Positions 16,799-25,463 are shown, numbered from the stretch's first letter. The stretch: 64,000 nt of DNA from Flavobacterium sp. LC2016-01 (GCF_009711135.1 NZ_WMIC01000001.1:930001-994000); one strand, 5' to 3'. The notes: generated by a model not told the origin, from the sequence alone. Numbers and translations: made by a program.

Positions 16799-18094
16799 TT
16801 AAAATTTATGACGCATCATTTCATATAAAGGAAAAAGTAATTTGAAAATTTTAAGTGTTTCAATTGGTAGATTGGTTTCTGACATTTCAATATCAGTGAT
16901 TTGAAAGTCCTTACCAATTATAAAATATTTTTGAATATTATCTTTTTTACAAAATTCATGAAGTTCTTCAGATGAATTAAAATTATTGCAATATTCAGTA
17001 TTTCCACCGACTGCAATAAAAAAATCATTAGGTAAAGAGTTTATGATTTGATAGAATTTATCTCTATAGGTTTTATTACGCATATTGTTTTTAAAAAAAT
17101 CACGATCAAATATGCCTCCTTCATTTTCTTTGGCAAACAAAAGATAGATTCCAATATTTTTAAAATCAATTTTTAACTGCAATCTAGCATGATGAATAAA
17201 AGTCTGTTTGGCCTTTTGATCTGAGCCAACAATTTTTTGGTAATTTTTAATTTGATCTTCACTCTTACCATAACTTAGCCACATAGCATTAATAGGCCTC
17301 GGTTTAGTAGGATCAATTTGTCTTATCATTGAAATTAAATGATCTGACATTGGATTTGGCTCTAATGTTTGAATGTTATAGTCTTTGAAATAGGGAAAAA
17401 TAGATTCATGTAATTCTTGGCACTTTATTTTAGCTAATTCCCTCTCATTGATAGCCTCATTGCTATTGTTGGACCATATTTCTCTTCTGAAAGCTAAATG
17501 ATGTTCTTTTTTGAAGTATCTATCGGAAAAGTCGATACTCTCTAATGAATTATTGGTATAAACTGTTTTTTTAAGCTTAATACTTTTTCTTTTTTTCTTT
17601 ATGTCTTTCTCGATTTCTGCATTAGAATAAAACTGTTCTTCATATGCTAAAATGTTTTCTTCTGTTAACGGAAAAGATTCTTTGTATAAAATTTTAAACC
17701 AATTTAAAATAGCAAGACAGTCTTTTTGATTAGTTATCTTATAATTTAATTCAACATTATCTTCAAGCCCTCCATCAGTTAAATTCGAAGAACCTATAAA
17801 AGCAGTGTAATTATCATTTTCTTTGAATAAATAAACTTTTGGATGAAAATTGTACTCGGTTTTATAAATACCTGATTCAAATAATTTTTTAGCAACCTTA
17901 TTTTGCATTTTACGTAATACGGTGGGATGAGTTGGAAGATCTATTCCAACTAAATAATTTTGTTTACAATTTTCATTAATAGTATATTGAATATAGTCGT
18001 ATGTGCTCTCTTTTATTAAAGCTACTGAAAACCATATCTCTTCTGTAGTTTTTAATAATTTTTCAAAATTTGATTTTAGATTTCTAACAATCAT
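16799..18094 (-). CDS. Phospholipase D-like domain protein of the defence operon
   Basis: A 431-residue protein with a PLD-type catalytic half in its N-terminal part: H84 and K86 in NFHPKVYLF, then AFIGSSNLTDGGLEDNVEL (about 98-116), the HxK...GSxN...E pattern of PLD-family nucleases and restriction enzymes such as those of NgoFVII type. The C-terminal 270 residues are not recognised. It is the last gene of the leftward Thoeris operon, 22 bp after a TIR gene, and is as AT-rich as its neighbours. A DNA- or nucleotide-cleaving effector is the likeliest role; whether it belongs to Thoeris or merely follows it is unknown. Confidence 0.7.
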   Translation of the reverse strand: MIVRNLKSNFEKLLKTTEEIWFSVALIKESTYDYIQYTINENCKQNYLVGIDLPTHPTVLRKMQNKVAKKLFESGIYKTEYNFHPKVYLFKENDNYTAFIGSSNLTDGGLEDNVELNYKITNQKDCLAILNWFKILYKESFPLTEENILAYEEQFYSNAEIEKDIKKKRKSIKLKKTVYTNNSLESIDFSDRYFKKEHHLAFRREIWSNNSNEAINERELAKIKCQELHESIFPYFKDYNIQTLEPNPMSDHLISMIRQIDPTKPRPINAMWLSYGKSEDQIKNYQKIVGSDQKAKQTFIHHARLQLKIDFKNIGIYLLFAKENEGGIFDRDFFKNNMRNKTYRDKFYQIINSLPNDFFIAVGGNTEYCNNFNSSEELHEFCKKDNIQKYFIIGKDFQITDIEMSETNLPIETLKIFKLLFPLYEMMRHKF

Positions 18095-18116
18095 TTCTCT
18101 TTTAGCTTAGATTAAA

Positions 18117-18698
18117 TTACTTAGATTGTAGCCAATCTTTTAAAATCATAAATTTGTTTGTTCCATTAACTGCTGGAAAAATGACATATACTCCTTTATT
18201 TCTAAAATCGCCTTTAAAATATTGATATGATTCGATCTCATAGATATATGGATATATTTCTAAATATTCAGAGCCTGAAAAGTCTGAATAGTCATTTTTA
18301 ACAGGAAGAATTGCGATATTGTTTATATATTTTGCGGCATCTCCCAAACCTAATTCCCAATTACACCATTTAGAATTAATTGCTCCTTCAGTAGCTAATA
18401 AAATAAATTTATCATTCTCTTTTATTTTTTCTTTAATTCGGATTGCTGTATTACCACATGTTGTTTTTGGCATTCCCTCATCAAGCCAATCAATGTATAT
18501 TTGAATACTTTGACTATTTAAAAAAGAGATTGCTCCTTCTAAATTTTCTAATTCATCATGCTTATGTGATAAGAAAATTTTAGTTTTTAAGAACTTCGAT
18601 TCATTTCTAAAATTCCTTAGACTTTCTTTCAGAGTAAGAGTATAACTTTTCGTTGATTTTTGATAACCTCTTAATTGCGAAATATTTATTAAGCTCAT
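18117..18698 (-). CDS. TIR-domain protein (second ThsB-like sensor)
   Basis: A 193-residue TIR protein. After a 37-residue N-terminal extension it reads KTKIFLSHKHDELENLEGA, the usual first TIR strand. The putative catalytic Glu is E115 in SKWCNWELGLGDA, the position that cleaves NAD in TIR enzymes. It begins 2 bp after the stop of the first TIR gene. It belongs to a different TIR subgroup from that protein. By the Thoeris model it would sense phage and make a cyclic-ADPR-type signal for ThsA. Confidence 0.8.
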   Translation of the reverse strand: MSLINISQLRGYQKSTKSYTLTLKESLRNFRNESKFLKTKIFLSHKHDELENLEGAISFLNSQSIQIYIDWLDEGMPKTTCGNTAIRIKEKIKENDKFILLATEGAINSKWCNWELGLGDAAKYINNIAILPVKNDYSDFSGSEYLEIYPYIYEIESYQYFKGDFRNKGVYVIFPAVNGTNKFMILKDWLQSK

Positions 18699-18700
18699 GA

Positions 18701-19387
18701 TTATTTTATAGTTTTGGTTATGTTATAATTATCTTTGCTATCTCTTAATTCAATAGATTTATCTAAATAAAAATTTAAATTGTTTTTAAAATCGGACCAT
18801 TTTACGGATTGGATGTAACAACTATCTCCATAATAAACAGTACTTCCGTTTGAACATTTTTGAGTATTAGGATATTTAATATTAAACATGTTTTCTCTTA
18901 ATATTTGAAAAAGAAAATTAGTATTAAGATTTCTACAATTGCAAACTTCATCATTAGTAATGTAATAATCATACCTTCCAAAAATATCAGGTAAAATAAC
19001 TGCTATTACACCATTTGATAAACTCGTACGTCCATTTCTTGTATATTCTTTGAGAGAATATGAAATTTCCCAAGGAATCCATTGATCTTTTTCTGCATTC
19101 AAATTTTTCATTCCTTTAGAAACCAGTATGATTGTAATACTGCTATCATAAATTTTATCTCTTAAAGACGAGGCGATATACTCGTCAGAAAAATCAGCTA
19201 AACTTGTGCCGTCGTCTTCGCCTTTAAAAATATGATCGTCATTTTGCAACATTTTACACAATTCATCGACATAATGTCTAGCTTTTGTTTGAATCTTATG
19301 TATTCCGAAAACTGCATTATCATAGATATTTAAATCTTGAACTTGTGTATCTCCATATTTATATGAAACAAAAATTTTTCTTCCCAT
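18701..19387 (-). CDS. thsB: Thoeris TIR protein ThsB (DUF1863 type)
   Basis: A 228-residue protein beginning MGRKIFVSYKYGD, the hallmark of the TIR subgroup (DUF1863) to which ThsB belongs. The catalytic Glu is probably E107 in DQWIPWEISYSL. The family uses NAD to make a cyclic ADP-ribose isomer on phage infection, which activates ThsA. I use the ATG one base after the thsA stop instead of an in-frame TTG four codons earlier that overlaps thsA. The tight spacing indicates one transcript and coupled translation. Confidence 0.85.
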   Translation of the reverse strand: MGRKIFVSYKYGDTQVQDLNIYDNAVFGIHKIQTKARHYVDELCKMLQNDDHIFKGEDDGTSLADFSDEYIASSLRDKIYDSSITIILVSKGMKNLNAEKDQWIPWEISYSLKEYTRNGRTSLSNGVIAVILPDIFGRYDYYITNDEVCNCRNLNTNFLFQILRENMFNIKYPNTQKCSNGSTVYYGDSCYIQSVKWSDFKNNLNFYLDKSIELRDSKDNYNITKTIK

Positions 19388-19388
19388 T

Positions 19389-20825
19389 TTATTTAGCAAT
19401 TTTTTGGATGATTGAAATTATTTCTCTGATTGATTTATTAAGATCTTCTTTATCCAATTTTAAATTTGAAATATCATTAAATAATTCCTCTGTTAAATTG
19501 TACTTACTGTAGTCATTAGCTATTTCTTCAAATATTTCTTGAGCCATATATCCAGTATAAAAAATTGGGATTGGAATTAAACCTTTTTCAATCGCTATTT
19601 GAAATTCAATTTTTACTCCGGTCGCATTAATTATTTTATCTTCATTTTCCTTATTACCAAATAGAATTACAATAATCCCTGCTCTTGAAATCATGTTGTG
19701 TCTGTATTCTTCCCACAACTGTTTCAAATCCTTCCCTCCCGAAGGAAACTGAGGGAATGGTTTTAAAACTAATTGATTTTCAGAATATTTTTTATTTTCA
19801 GAATATACCGCATCTAGTGCACCATTAATAACGGCACTACCTACTCCTAAACCAAAACCATTTATAACATTTAAGTTTTTTTTGATAATTTCTTTTGACA
19901 AAAGATGAATAAAACTTTGAGCTTCTAATAATGTGAATTCGCCATAATCGACTGCACTTCCTGAAATAAATACTGAATGTGAATTATATCTTTTCTCGAT
20001 TTCAGCTAATATTTCAGTTATATCAGTATAATCTTCAATTAATATTGTTGTAATACCGAACCTTTTTAATTCAGAAATAAATAACTGTTGCTTTCTTAAG
20101 TTATAATCTAATTCTACTTGATCACCACTAAAATCATGTATACTATATTTTTTCAGTAAACAGTAGTGTTCCCTATCTTTTTTCTTATATTTAAAGTTAA
20201 GCCTACTGAGAACATGGTCAATATTAGGATCTGTAAAACTAAACCCAATAAATAAAAATGTTTTTGAAATTAGTTCACCACTTAGTGTTGTTATGAATGC
20301 TTCATGAGTACTAAAATATCCTTCATAATCTTCTTTAGTTATAATAGCATCGCCCGGAAAATCAATATCTCCATGCATTTTATAAAGTATTAGATCGGAT
20401 TTTGGCTTATTCTGAAATAGTTGCTTAACGGCATACTTATCATCAACTATTTTATTATATTTATTGCAGGTATCTTCAATTAAATTGTCATAATTTGTCG
20501 TCCAAATTGTTCTAAAGGGAAGACGCGCTATAATTCTGTGATTTTCAGTTTCTTCATTTTCTTCTGTGAATTCTTCTAGAATTTTTTTATTAATTCTAGC
20601 TCTCCCGTTTGCATTAACATGGTACTGGGCAATTGATAAAAGATCATATTCTTTATTAATGTCTAAATTCAATGATTTAGCAATATCTGAAAGCAATCCT
20701 TTCCAGTCCACATATCCTGCACCTCTTGACATTCCTGCGCCTACAAAAATAGAAGCATTTCCACTTCTTAAATCTTTTACATAATCGTTAATAAATCCAT
20801 TAATTTCGGGTGTTTTAATTTTCAT
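19389..20825 (-). CDS. thsA: Thoeris effector ThsA (SIR2-SLOG NADase)
   Basis: A 478-residue protein, the length of Bacillus cereus ThsA. The N-terminal SIR2 domain (about 10-270) has FVGAGMSRGAG, catalytic N111 and D113 in TTNYDNL, and H151 in YKMHGD, each one residue off the B. cereus N112/H152 numbering. The C-terminal SLOG/STALD domain (about 283-450) has the glycine-rich NVINGFGLGVGSAVINGAL and EFQIAIEKGLIPIPIFYTG. SLOG binds the cyclic-ADPR signal made by the TIR partner; the SIR2 domain then depletes NAD and kills or arrests the infected cell. Confidence 0.93.
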   Translation of the reverse strand: MKIKTPEINGFINDYVKDLRSGNASIFVGAGMSRGAGYVDWKGLLSDIAKSLNLDINKEYDLLSIAQYHVNANGRARINKKILEEFTEENEETENHRIIARLPFRTIWTTNYDNLIEDTCNKYNKIVDDKYAVKQLFQNKPKSDLILYKMHGDIDFPGDAIITKEDYEGYFSTHEAFITTLSGELISKTFLFIGFSFTDPNIDHVLSRLNFKYKKKDREHYCLLKKYSIHDFSGDQVELDYNLRKQQLFISELKRFGITTILIEDYTDITEILAEIEKRYNSHSVFISGSAVDYGEFTLLEAQSFIHLLSKEIIKKNLNVINGFGLGVGSAVINGALDAVYSENKKYSENQLVLKPFPQFPSGGKDLKQLWEEYRHNMISRAGIIVILFGNKENEDKIINATGVKIEFQIAIEKGLIPIPIFYTGYMAQEIFEEIANDYSKYNLTEELFNDISNLKLDKEDLNKSIREIISIIQKIAK

Positions 20826-20857
20826 TTTTTTTTTGAGTTGGTGATTTTTAATGTTGC

Positions 20858-21403
20858 TTATTTAATCTTTTTTAAGACAGTCAACAATTTTGGAATTTTA
20901 TCAACTTGCGTTTCTGTCCAAAAAGTATAGTTTAAAACTTTGTCATTATCGTAACTGTTTAATTTTATGCTGATTCTTCTAGTTCTTTCATTAACAAAAT
21001 AATACATAGTCATTTCCTTTGCTTTAAAGATAAATTCAGAAGATTTGTCTTTTAGTTTTAAGTCAAGGTTTGGTATAACATTATCTTCTACGAAATTTAT
21101 AAATTCTTCAATTTCATCGATTCCAATCCAAGCAGTTTTATAGATGTCAGGATTTTTAATATACATATCAATTTGTAGAGCATTTACTTTTGTTCCTGCT
21201 TTTAAATCAATAACTTCAATAGGGTAAAAATTAACTAATTCACCAATTCCAGATTTAAATTCAGCGGTTGTATTCCAATCTTTATTAATTCTTGTGAACT
21301 GAGCTTTATCCATAAATTGTCTTGTTGAAGATTCAATATTTTCTTTTTGAGAATATGAGACAATAGAAAATAGAATTAGGATGATGGTAAGTAAGTTTTT
21401 CAT
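20858..21403 (-). CDS. Secreted protein of unknown function heading the Thoeris operon
   Basis: A 181-residue protein with a clear signal peptide (about 1-18, ending VSYSQ) and a soluble, charged mature part with IDEIEEFINFVEDNVIPNLD and a C-terminal KIPKLLTVLKKI. I recognise no family. It lies only 32 bp upstream of thsA on the same strand and shares its AT-rich composition, so it may be co-transcribed. A periplasmic protein is not a known Thoeris component; it may simply be cargo of the same island. Confidence 0.7.
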   Translation of the reverse strand: MKNLLTIILILFSIVSYSQKENIESSTRQFMDKAQFTRINKDWNTTAEFKSGIGELVNFYPIEVIDLKAGTKVNALQIDMYIKNPDIYKTAWIGIDEIEEFINFVEDNVIPNLDLKLKDKSSEFIFKAKEMTMYYFVNERTRRISIKLNSYDNDKVLNYTFWTETQVDKIPKLLTVLKKIK

Positions 21404-21578
21404 TATAGAAAATTATTGTTCGTTTAAACAAAGATTATTTTTTTAATTATTCACTATTTTACGGAAATCCATAATCCATTAAAAAAATGCTTTAACAAGT
21501 ATATCAATAATCCAAACCCAAAACAACGAGTATTTATACGGTATTTTTCTAACAGATAATATATTTTAAAATTTGAAA

Positions 21579-21609
21579 TTGTTTGATAATTATATTATTC
21601 CTAAGTTTG
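21579..21609 (+). promoter_or_regulatory. Promoter of the pyrophosphohydrolase-helicase operon
   Basis: TTG (21579-21581), a 20-bp spacer and TAAGTTTG (21602-21609) fit the Bacteroidota consensus. It lies inside the extended reading frame, which argues for the downstream ATG as the true start. Confidence 0.6.
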
Positions 21610-21632
21610 GAAGTGAAAGCAATTCAGTAGTT

Positions 21633-21971
21633 ATGGGAAATTATAAAAAAGTAATTCAGGAGTTAATTGAATTTAGAAATGAAAGAGATTGGAAACAATT
21701 TCATGATTCAAAAAATTTAGCTTTAGCTATTTCAATTGAAGCTGCTGAACTAAATGAAATTTTCTTATGGAAGAAAGGAGAGGATGTAGAAAACGTAAAT
21801 CAAGATAAATTAAAAGAAGAGCTAGCTGATGTGCTCTCATTTGCTTTCTTATTAGCAGAAAAACATAATTTAGATATATTTGAGATTGTTTCTGAAAAAA
21901 TTAAAAAAAATGCTTTAAAATACCCTGTAGATAAAGCTAAAGGTTCGGCAAAAAAATATGATGAATTATGA
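21633..21971 (+). CDS. MazG-like nucleotide pyrophosphohydrolase (dCTPase-type)
   Basis: A 112-residue all-alpha NTP pyrophosphatase. The segment FRNERDWKQFHDSKNLALAI with EAAELNEIFLW and EELADVLSFAFLLAEKHNLD matches the dCTPP1/RS21-C6 (iMazG) group, which hydrolyses dCTP or modified dCTP to dCMP. The metal-binding Glu/Glu/Asp pattern is intact. The open frame extends 20 codons upstream to a TTG, but a promoter lies within that stretch, so the ATG at MGNYKKVIQEL is used. It overlaps the helicase gene by four bases (ATGA), implying coupled translation and a joint function, possibly depletion of nucleotides during phage attack. Confidence 0.85.
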   Translation: MGNYKKVIQELIEFRNERDWKQFHDSKNLALAISIEAAELNEIFLWKKGEDVENVNQDKLKEELADVLSFAFLLAEKHNLDIFEIVSEKIKKNALKYPVDKAKGSAKKYDEL

Positions 21972-24160
21972 ATCAAACCCAAATGTTTTCTATTAAAAAA
22001 TTTGATTTCGATTCAAACCTTGTAAATGAGTTTAATAATATTCACTATGTTAAAGATCTATGGCCTGTTGTTTATATTTTAAGCGATGAGATCGTCAAAG
22101 AAGCATATGTAGGTGAAACAGCCGATATGTATTCAAGGATGAGAAGTCATTTAAAGAATAATACCAAAAATAAATTAACGGCTGTTCATTTAATTTTAAG
22201 TGAAAGATTTAATAAATCTGCAACATTAGACATAGAATCCAATCTTATTAAATATATTTCTGGAGATGGACAATATAAATTAATTAATGGAAATATCGGA
22301 TTAGCCAATCACAACTACTATCAAAAGAGAGAAGTATATGGTGATATTTTCAAATCTATATGGGACAATTTAAGGACAATTGGAATAGCTAAACATTCTA
22401 TCGATTATATTGATAATTCTGACTTATTCAAATATTCACCTTATAAAGCTTTAACTCAAGAACAAAAAAATGGTTTAAAGGTGATTATGAAAAACCTTTT
22501 AGACAATACATACAAAAACATTATAATTGAAGGTGGTGCAGGTACAGGAAAAACCATTTTAGCAATTTTTCTATTTAAATTAATTAATACTTCTAATGAA
22601 GATTTTAATTTCGAAGAATTTGGAGATGAAGAGCTTGAATTCCTGGAGATGGTCTTTGAATTAAAGAAAAAATATCCAAATCCTAAGATGGCTCTTGTTG
22701 TTCCTATGTCATCTTTTCGAAGTACTCTTAAAAAAGTTTTTAAAAATATTAAGGGACTAAATGCTAATATGGTAATTGGTCCTGCAGAAATTGTAAAAGA
22801 TACTTTTGATATAATTATAGTAGATGAATCACATAGGTTAAGAAGACGTGTTAATTTAGGTGCCTATTTTAGAGCATTTGATGTTGTATGTGAAAAGTTA
22901 AATTTTGATAAGCATTCTTGCAGTGAATTAGATTGGATAGTAAAGCAGTCTGAAAGTGCAGTTTTTTTTTATGACGAAAATCAATCTATAAAACCTTCGG
23001 ATGTTAAGAAAGAAGATTTTGATAAACTAAAATCACATAGTTTAAGTAAAACTGAATATTTGAAATCTCAGTTTAGAGTTAAAGGAGGTAATGATTATGT
23101 CAATTATATCGATAATCTTTTAAAATGTAAATTAACTAAGTCTGATATAATTTTTAATGTCAAAGAATATGAATTTATTCTTTTTGACTCAATTGAATCG
23201 ATCTTAAGTGAAATAAAGGCTAGAGATATAGAAAATGGTTTGTCAAGATTAGTCGCAGGATATTCATGGCCGTGGATTACTAATAAAAAAGATGCTAAAC
23301 AAGACTATGATATTGAAATCGGGAATACTAGATTAAAATGGAATAGTACAAATATTGATTGGGTCAATTCTTTAAATTCAATAAATGAAGTTGGATGTAT
23401 TCATACTATTCAAGGTTATGATTTAAATTATACCGGGGTAATTTTTGGGAAAGAAATTACTTATGATAAAAAAAATAATCAAATTAAAATTTTAAAAGAA
23501 TACTATCATGATGTAAATGGAAAACAATCCATCGTTGATGTGGAAGAGCTGAAAGATTTTATTTTGAATATTTATAAAACAATTATGCTTAGAGGCATTA
23601 AAGGCACTTATGTATATGTTTGCGATAAAGACTTAAGAGATTACTTTTCTGAATTTATTCCAAAATATAAAATAAAAAAGGAAACAGAATATCTTGAAGA
23701 TAATAAAATTGTTCCATATGTAAATAGCATTCCATTATATGATTTAAATGTTGCAGCAGGGTATTTTAGCGAATTGCAAACTGTGAAAGATTTTAAATGG
23801 ATTGCATTAAATAAAACATATAAAATATCAGATGAATTATTTGCTTGTAAAGTTATTGGTGAATCAATGAATAAAATAATTCCAAATGGTTCAATTTGTA
23901 TGTTTAGAAAATATTCGGGTGGTTCTAGAGATGGTAAAATTGTATTAGTCGAACATTCAAGCATACAAGATCCTGATTTTGGTTCAGGATACACTATTAA
24001 AGAATATAGGAGTAAAAAAAGCATTAAAAATGATACGTGGAGTCATGAGTCAATTATTTTAAAGCCTCTTTCATTTAATCCTGATTATGAAGAAATAGTT
24101 ATAGAAGATGACGAATTGATTAATTTAAAAGTTATAGGAATTTTTGAGACTATATTGTAA
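21968..24160 (+). CDS. GIY-YIG nuclease / DUF2075 helicase / S24 peptidase-like fusion
   Basis: A 730-residue three-part protein. Residues 33-95 form a GIY-YIG nuclease (VVYILSD, AYVGETADMYSRMRSHL, Glu at 90). Residues about 165-560 are an SF1-like DUF2075 helicase: Walker A GGAGTGKT (189-196), Walker B IIIVDESHR (282-290), SQFR at 367-370, GCIHTIQGYDLNYTGVIFG at 476-494. Residues about 600-730 resemble S24/LexA-type peptidases, with the serine S633 in GESM and a lysine K678 in YTIKEY. There is no HTH. It is coupled to the upstream pyrophosphohydrolase and divergent from Thoeris. A DNA-targeting defence role is inferred from domains and context. Confidence 0.82.
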   Translation: MNQTQMFSIKKFDFDSNLVNEFNNIHYVKDLWPVVYILSDEIVKEAYVGETADMYSRMRSHLKNNTKNKLTAVHLILSERFNKSATLDIESNLIKYISGDGQYKLINGNIGLANHNYYQKREVYGDIFKSIWDNLRTIGIAKHSIDYIDNSDLFKYSPYKALTQEQKNGLKVIMKNLLDNTYKNIIIEGGAGTGKTILAIFLFKLINTSNEDFNFEEFGDEELEFLEMVFELKKKYPNPKMALVVPMSSFRSTLKKVFKNIKGLNANMVIGPAEIVKDTFDIIIVDESHRLRRRVNLGAYFRAFDVVCEKLNFDKHSCSELDWIVKQSESAVFFYDENQSIKPSDVKKEDFDKLKSHSLSKTEYLKSQFRVKGGNDYVNYIDNLLKCKLTKSDIIFNVKEYEFILFDSIESILSEIKARDIENGLSRLVAGYSWPWITNKKDAKQDYDIEIGNTRLKWNSTNIDWVNSLNSINEVGCIHTIQGYDLNYTGVIFGKEITYDKKNNQIKILKEYYHDVNGKQSIVDVEELKDFILNIYKTIMLRGIKGTYVYVCDKDLRDYFSEFIPKYKIKKETEYLEDNKIVPYVNSIPLYDLNVAAGYFSELQTVKDFKWIALNKTYKISDELFACKVIGESMNKIIPNGSICMFRKYSGGSRDGKIVLVEHSSIQDPDFGSGYTIKEYRSKKSIKNDTWSHESIILKPLSFNPDYEEIVIEDDELINLKVIGIFETIL

Positions 24161-24197
24161 GATTTTTAATAAATAATTTTTCATGCAAAGAATACAC

Positions 24198-24229
24198 AAT
24201 ATTAAACCCTTATTTGAGGGTTTAATATT
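24198..24229. terminator. Bidirectional hairpin terminator after the helicase gene
   Basis: AATATTAAACCCT and AGGGTTTAATATT form a 13-bp perfect stem around a TATTTG loop. The flanks are AT-rich, with no long T-run. It closes the rightward defence module. Confidence 0.7.
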
Positions 24230-24252
24230 TAAATCATAGACAAACCTTTACT

Positions 24253-24493
24253 CTACGTCCAGATAACGATTAAGATCTTGGCTAGTTCATTGAGCCAATA
24301 AAAGCTGCTTTCTAGTTTGATTATTTCTTGATAAATAGCTTTGTTTTCTCTTGGCAGATCTAAAGTTATGACAAAATTTGCCTGAATTAAGGCTTTTGCT
24401 ATTAATACTTAAATATTTATAATTCAATTCATCTTCCTCAAAATATTCGCAGTATACTCCATGATACCACCAAAAAAGCAACCTCTTTTCCAA
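24253..24493 (-). pseudogene. Possible degraded coding remnant at the right island border
   Basis: Two overlapping minus-strand frames together look protein-like but neither is a whole gene. One, from 24493, starts MEKRLLFWWYHGVYC and ends LLLAQ. The other, from 24408 to a stop at 24253, has no start codon but reads like real protein (VITLDLPRENKAIYQEIIKL, ending LAKILIVIWT). A frameshift would join them. I recognise no family. It fills most of the 370-bp gap between the helicase terminator and the next gene, and overlaps that gene's promoter region. Confidence 0.35.
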
Positions 24494-24529
24494 TTTAACT
24501 TTGTCCCATTAATTTAAAAACATAAAATA

Positions 24530-25273
24530 ATGGACAATTTAAAAGATAAAGTAGCCGTAATAACTGGCGGAAACAGTGGTATAGGTTATGCTACAGCAAA
24601 ACAATTAAAAGAACAGGGAGCAACGGTTATTATTACCGGAAGACGAAAAGAAGCGATTGAAAAAGCGGCGCAGGAATTGGGCGTTACTGCAATTACAGCA
24701 GATCAGTCGAGTGTAGCAGATATCGAAAATCTAGTTTCAAAAGTAAAAGCAGATTTTGGAACTGTTGATATATTGTTCATCAATGCCGGAATTGCAGGTT
24801 TGGGAACTATCGATCAAGCCACAGAAGAGCAGTTTGACAGTATTATGAATGTCAATTTCAGAGGGGCTTATTTTACTTTAAGCCGTTTTATTCCGGTTTT
24901 AAAAGATGGTGCTTCGGTGGTATTCCTTTCTTCAAATACTGCTAGTATGCCTGGGCCTGGATCTTCGGTTTATTCGGCGAGCAAGACTGCTTTGAATTCG
25001 GTTATGAAATCTGCTGCGCTGGAATTGGCGCCTAGAAAAATCAGAGTGAATTCGGTTAGTCCGGGACCTACGGAAACAGAAGTCATGAAAAAAGTAGGCT
25101 TAGACGAAGCAACTGTAAATGGTATTATGGATATGGTTGTCGAGAAAGTGCCGTTAAAACAAATGGGAAAATCTGAAGATGTTGCTAAAATGGTTTCGTA
25201 TTTAAGCAGTGAAACAGCGAAATTCATCACCGGAGCTGATTTTATTATGGATGGGGGAATGGTTTTATCTTAA
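24530..25273 (+). CDS. Short-chain dehydrogenase/reductase (SDR)
   Basis: A 247-residue classical SDR. The cofactor motif is TGGNSGIGYATA; the NAG motif is INAGIAG; the catalytic Ser is in FLSSNTAS and the Tyr/Lys in YSASKTA. It ends with the typical FITGADFIMDGGM. The TGRRK after the second strand suggests NADP(H) preference. A -7 element TAACTTTG lies at 24496-24503. It resumes the ordinary GC content after the defence island. The substrate is unknown; ketone or quinone reduction is plausible. Confidence 0.92.
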   Translation: MDNLKDKVAVITGGNSGIGYATAKQLKEQGATVIITGRRKEAIEKAAQELGVTAITADQSSVADIENLVSKVKADFGTVDILFINAGIAGLGTIDQATEEQFDSIMNVNFRGAYFTLSRFIPVLKDGASVVFLSSNTASMPGPGSSVYSASKTALNSVMKSAALELAPRKIRVNSVSPGPTETEVMKKVGLDEATVNGIMDMVVEKVPLKQMGKSEDVAKMVSYLSSETAKFITGADFIMDGGMVLS

Positions 25274-25329
25274 TTGTTAATTGTTAATTGTTAATGGTGA
25301 ATTATTAATTGTTAATTCTTCTGATGATT

Positions 25330-25463
25330 TAACCGCAATCCCGATAGCTATCGGGAGCTAAGGTTTACGCAAGGTTCGCAAAGTTTTATTTACAAAGCTT
25401 TGCGAACTTTGCGTTTATAGTTAAACCTTCCAAGCCAAAAATCTTTGCGCACTTTGCGGTTAA
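25330..25463. repeat. Dispersed AACCGCAAAG element, copy 1
   Basis: A roughly 130-bp non-coding element bounded by TTAACCGCAA and TTGCGGTTAA, with internal GCGAACTTTGCG-type arms. It carries the perfect palindrome TCCCGATAGCTATCGGGA (25339-25356). Further copies lie at 29457-29578 and 36343-36456. It occupies most of the 360-bp gap between the SDR and nitrilase genes, with GTTAATT heptads at 25274-25315. Confidence 0.8.

Noticed and set aside
19388..19399. TTG start of ThsB overlapping thsA
   Set aside because: The ATG one base after the thsA stop gives the standard MGRKIFVSY N-terminus.
23641..24024. 127-residue minus-strand ORF within the helicase gene
   Set aside because: It lies entirely antisense to the S24-like domain, whose motifs support the plus-strand frame.
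16534..24529. Prophage or integrative element around the defence genes
   Set aside because: No integrase, transposase, structural phage gene, tRNA or flanking direct repeat was found.
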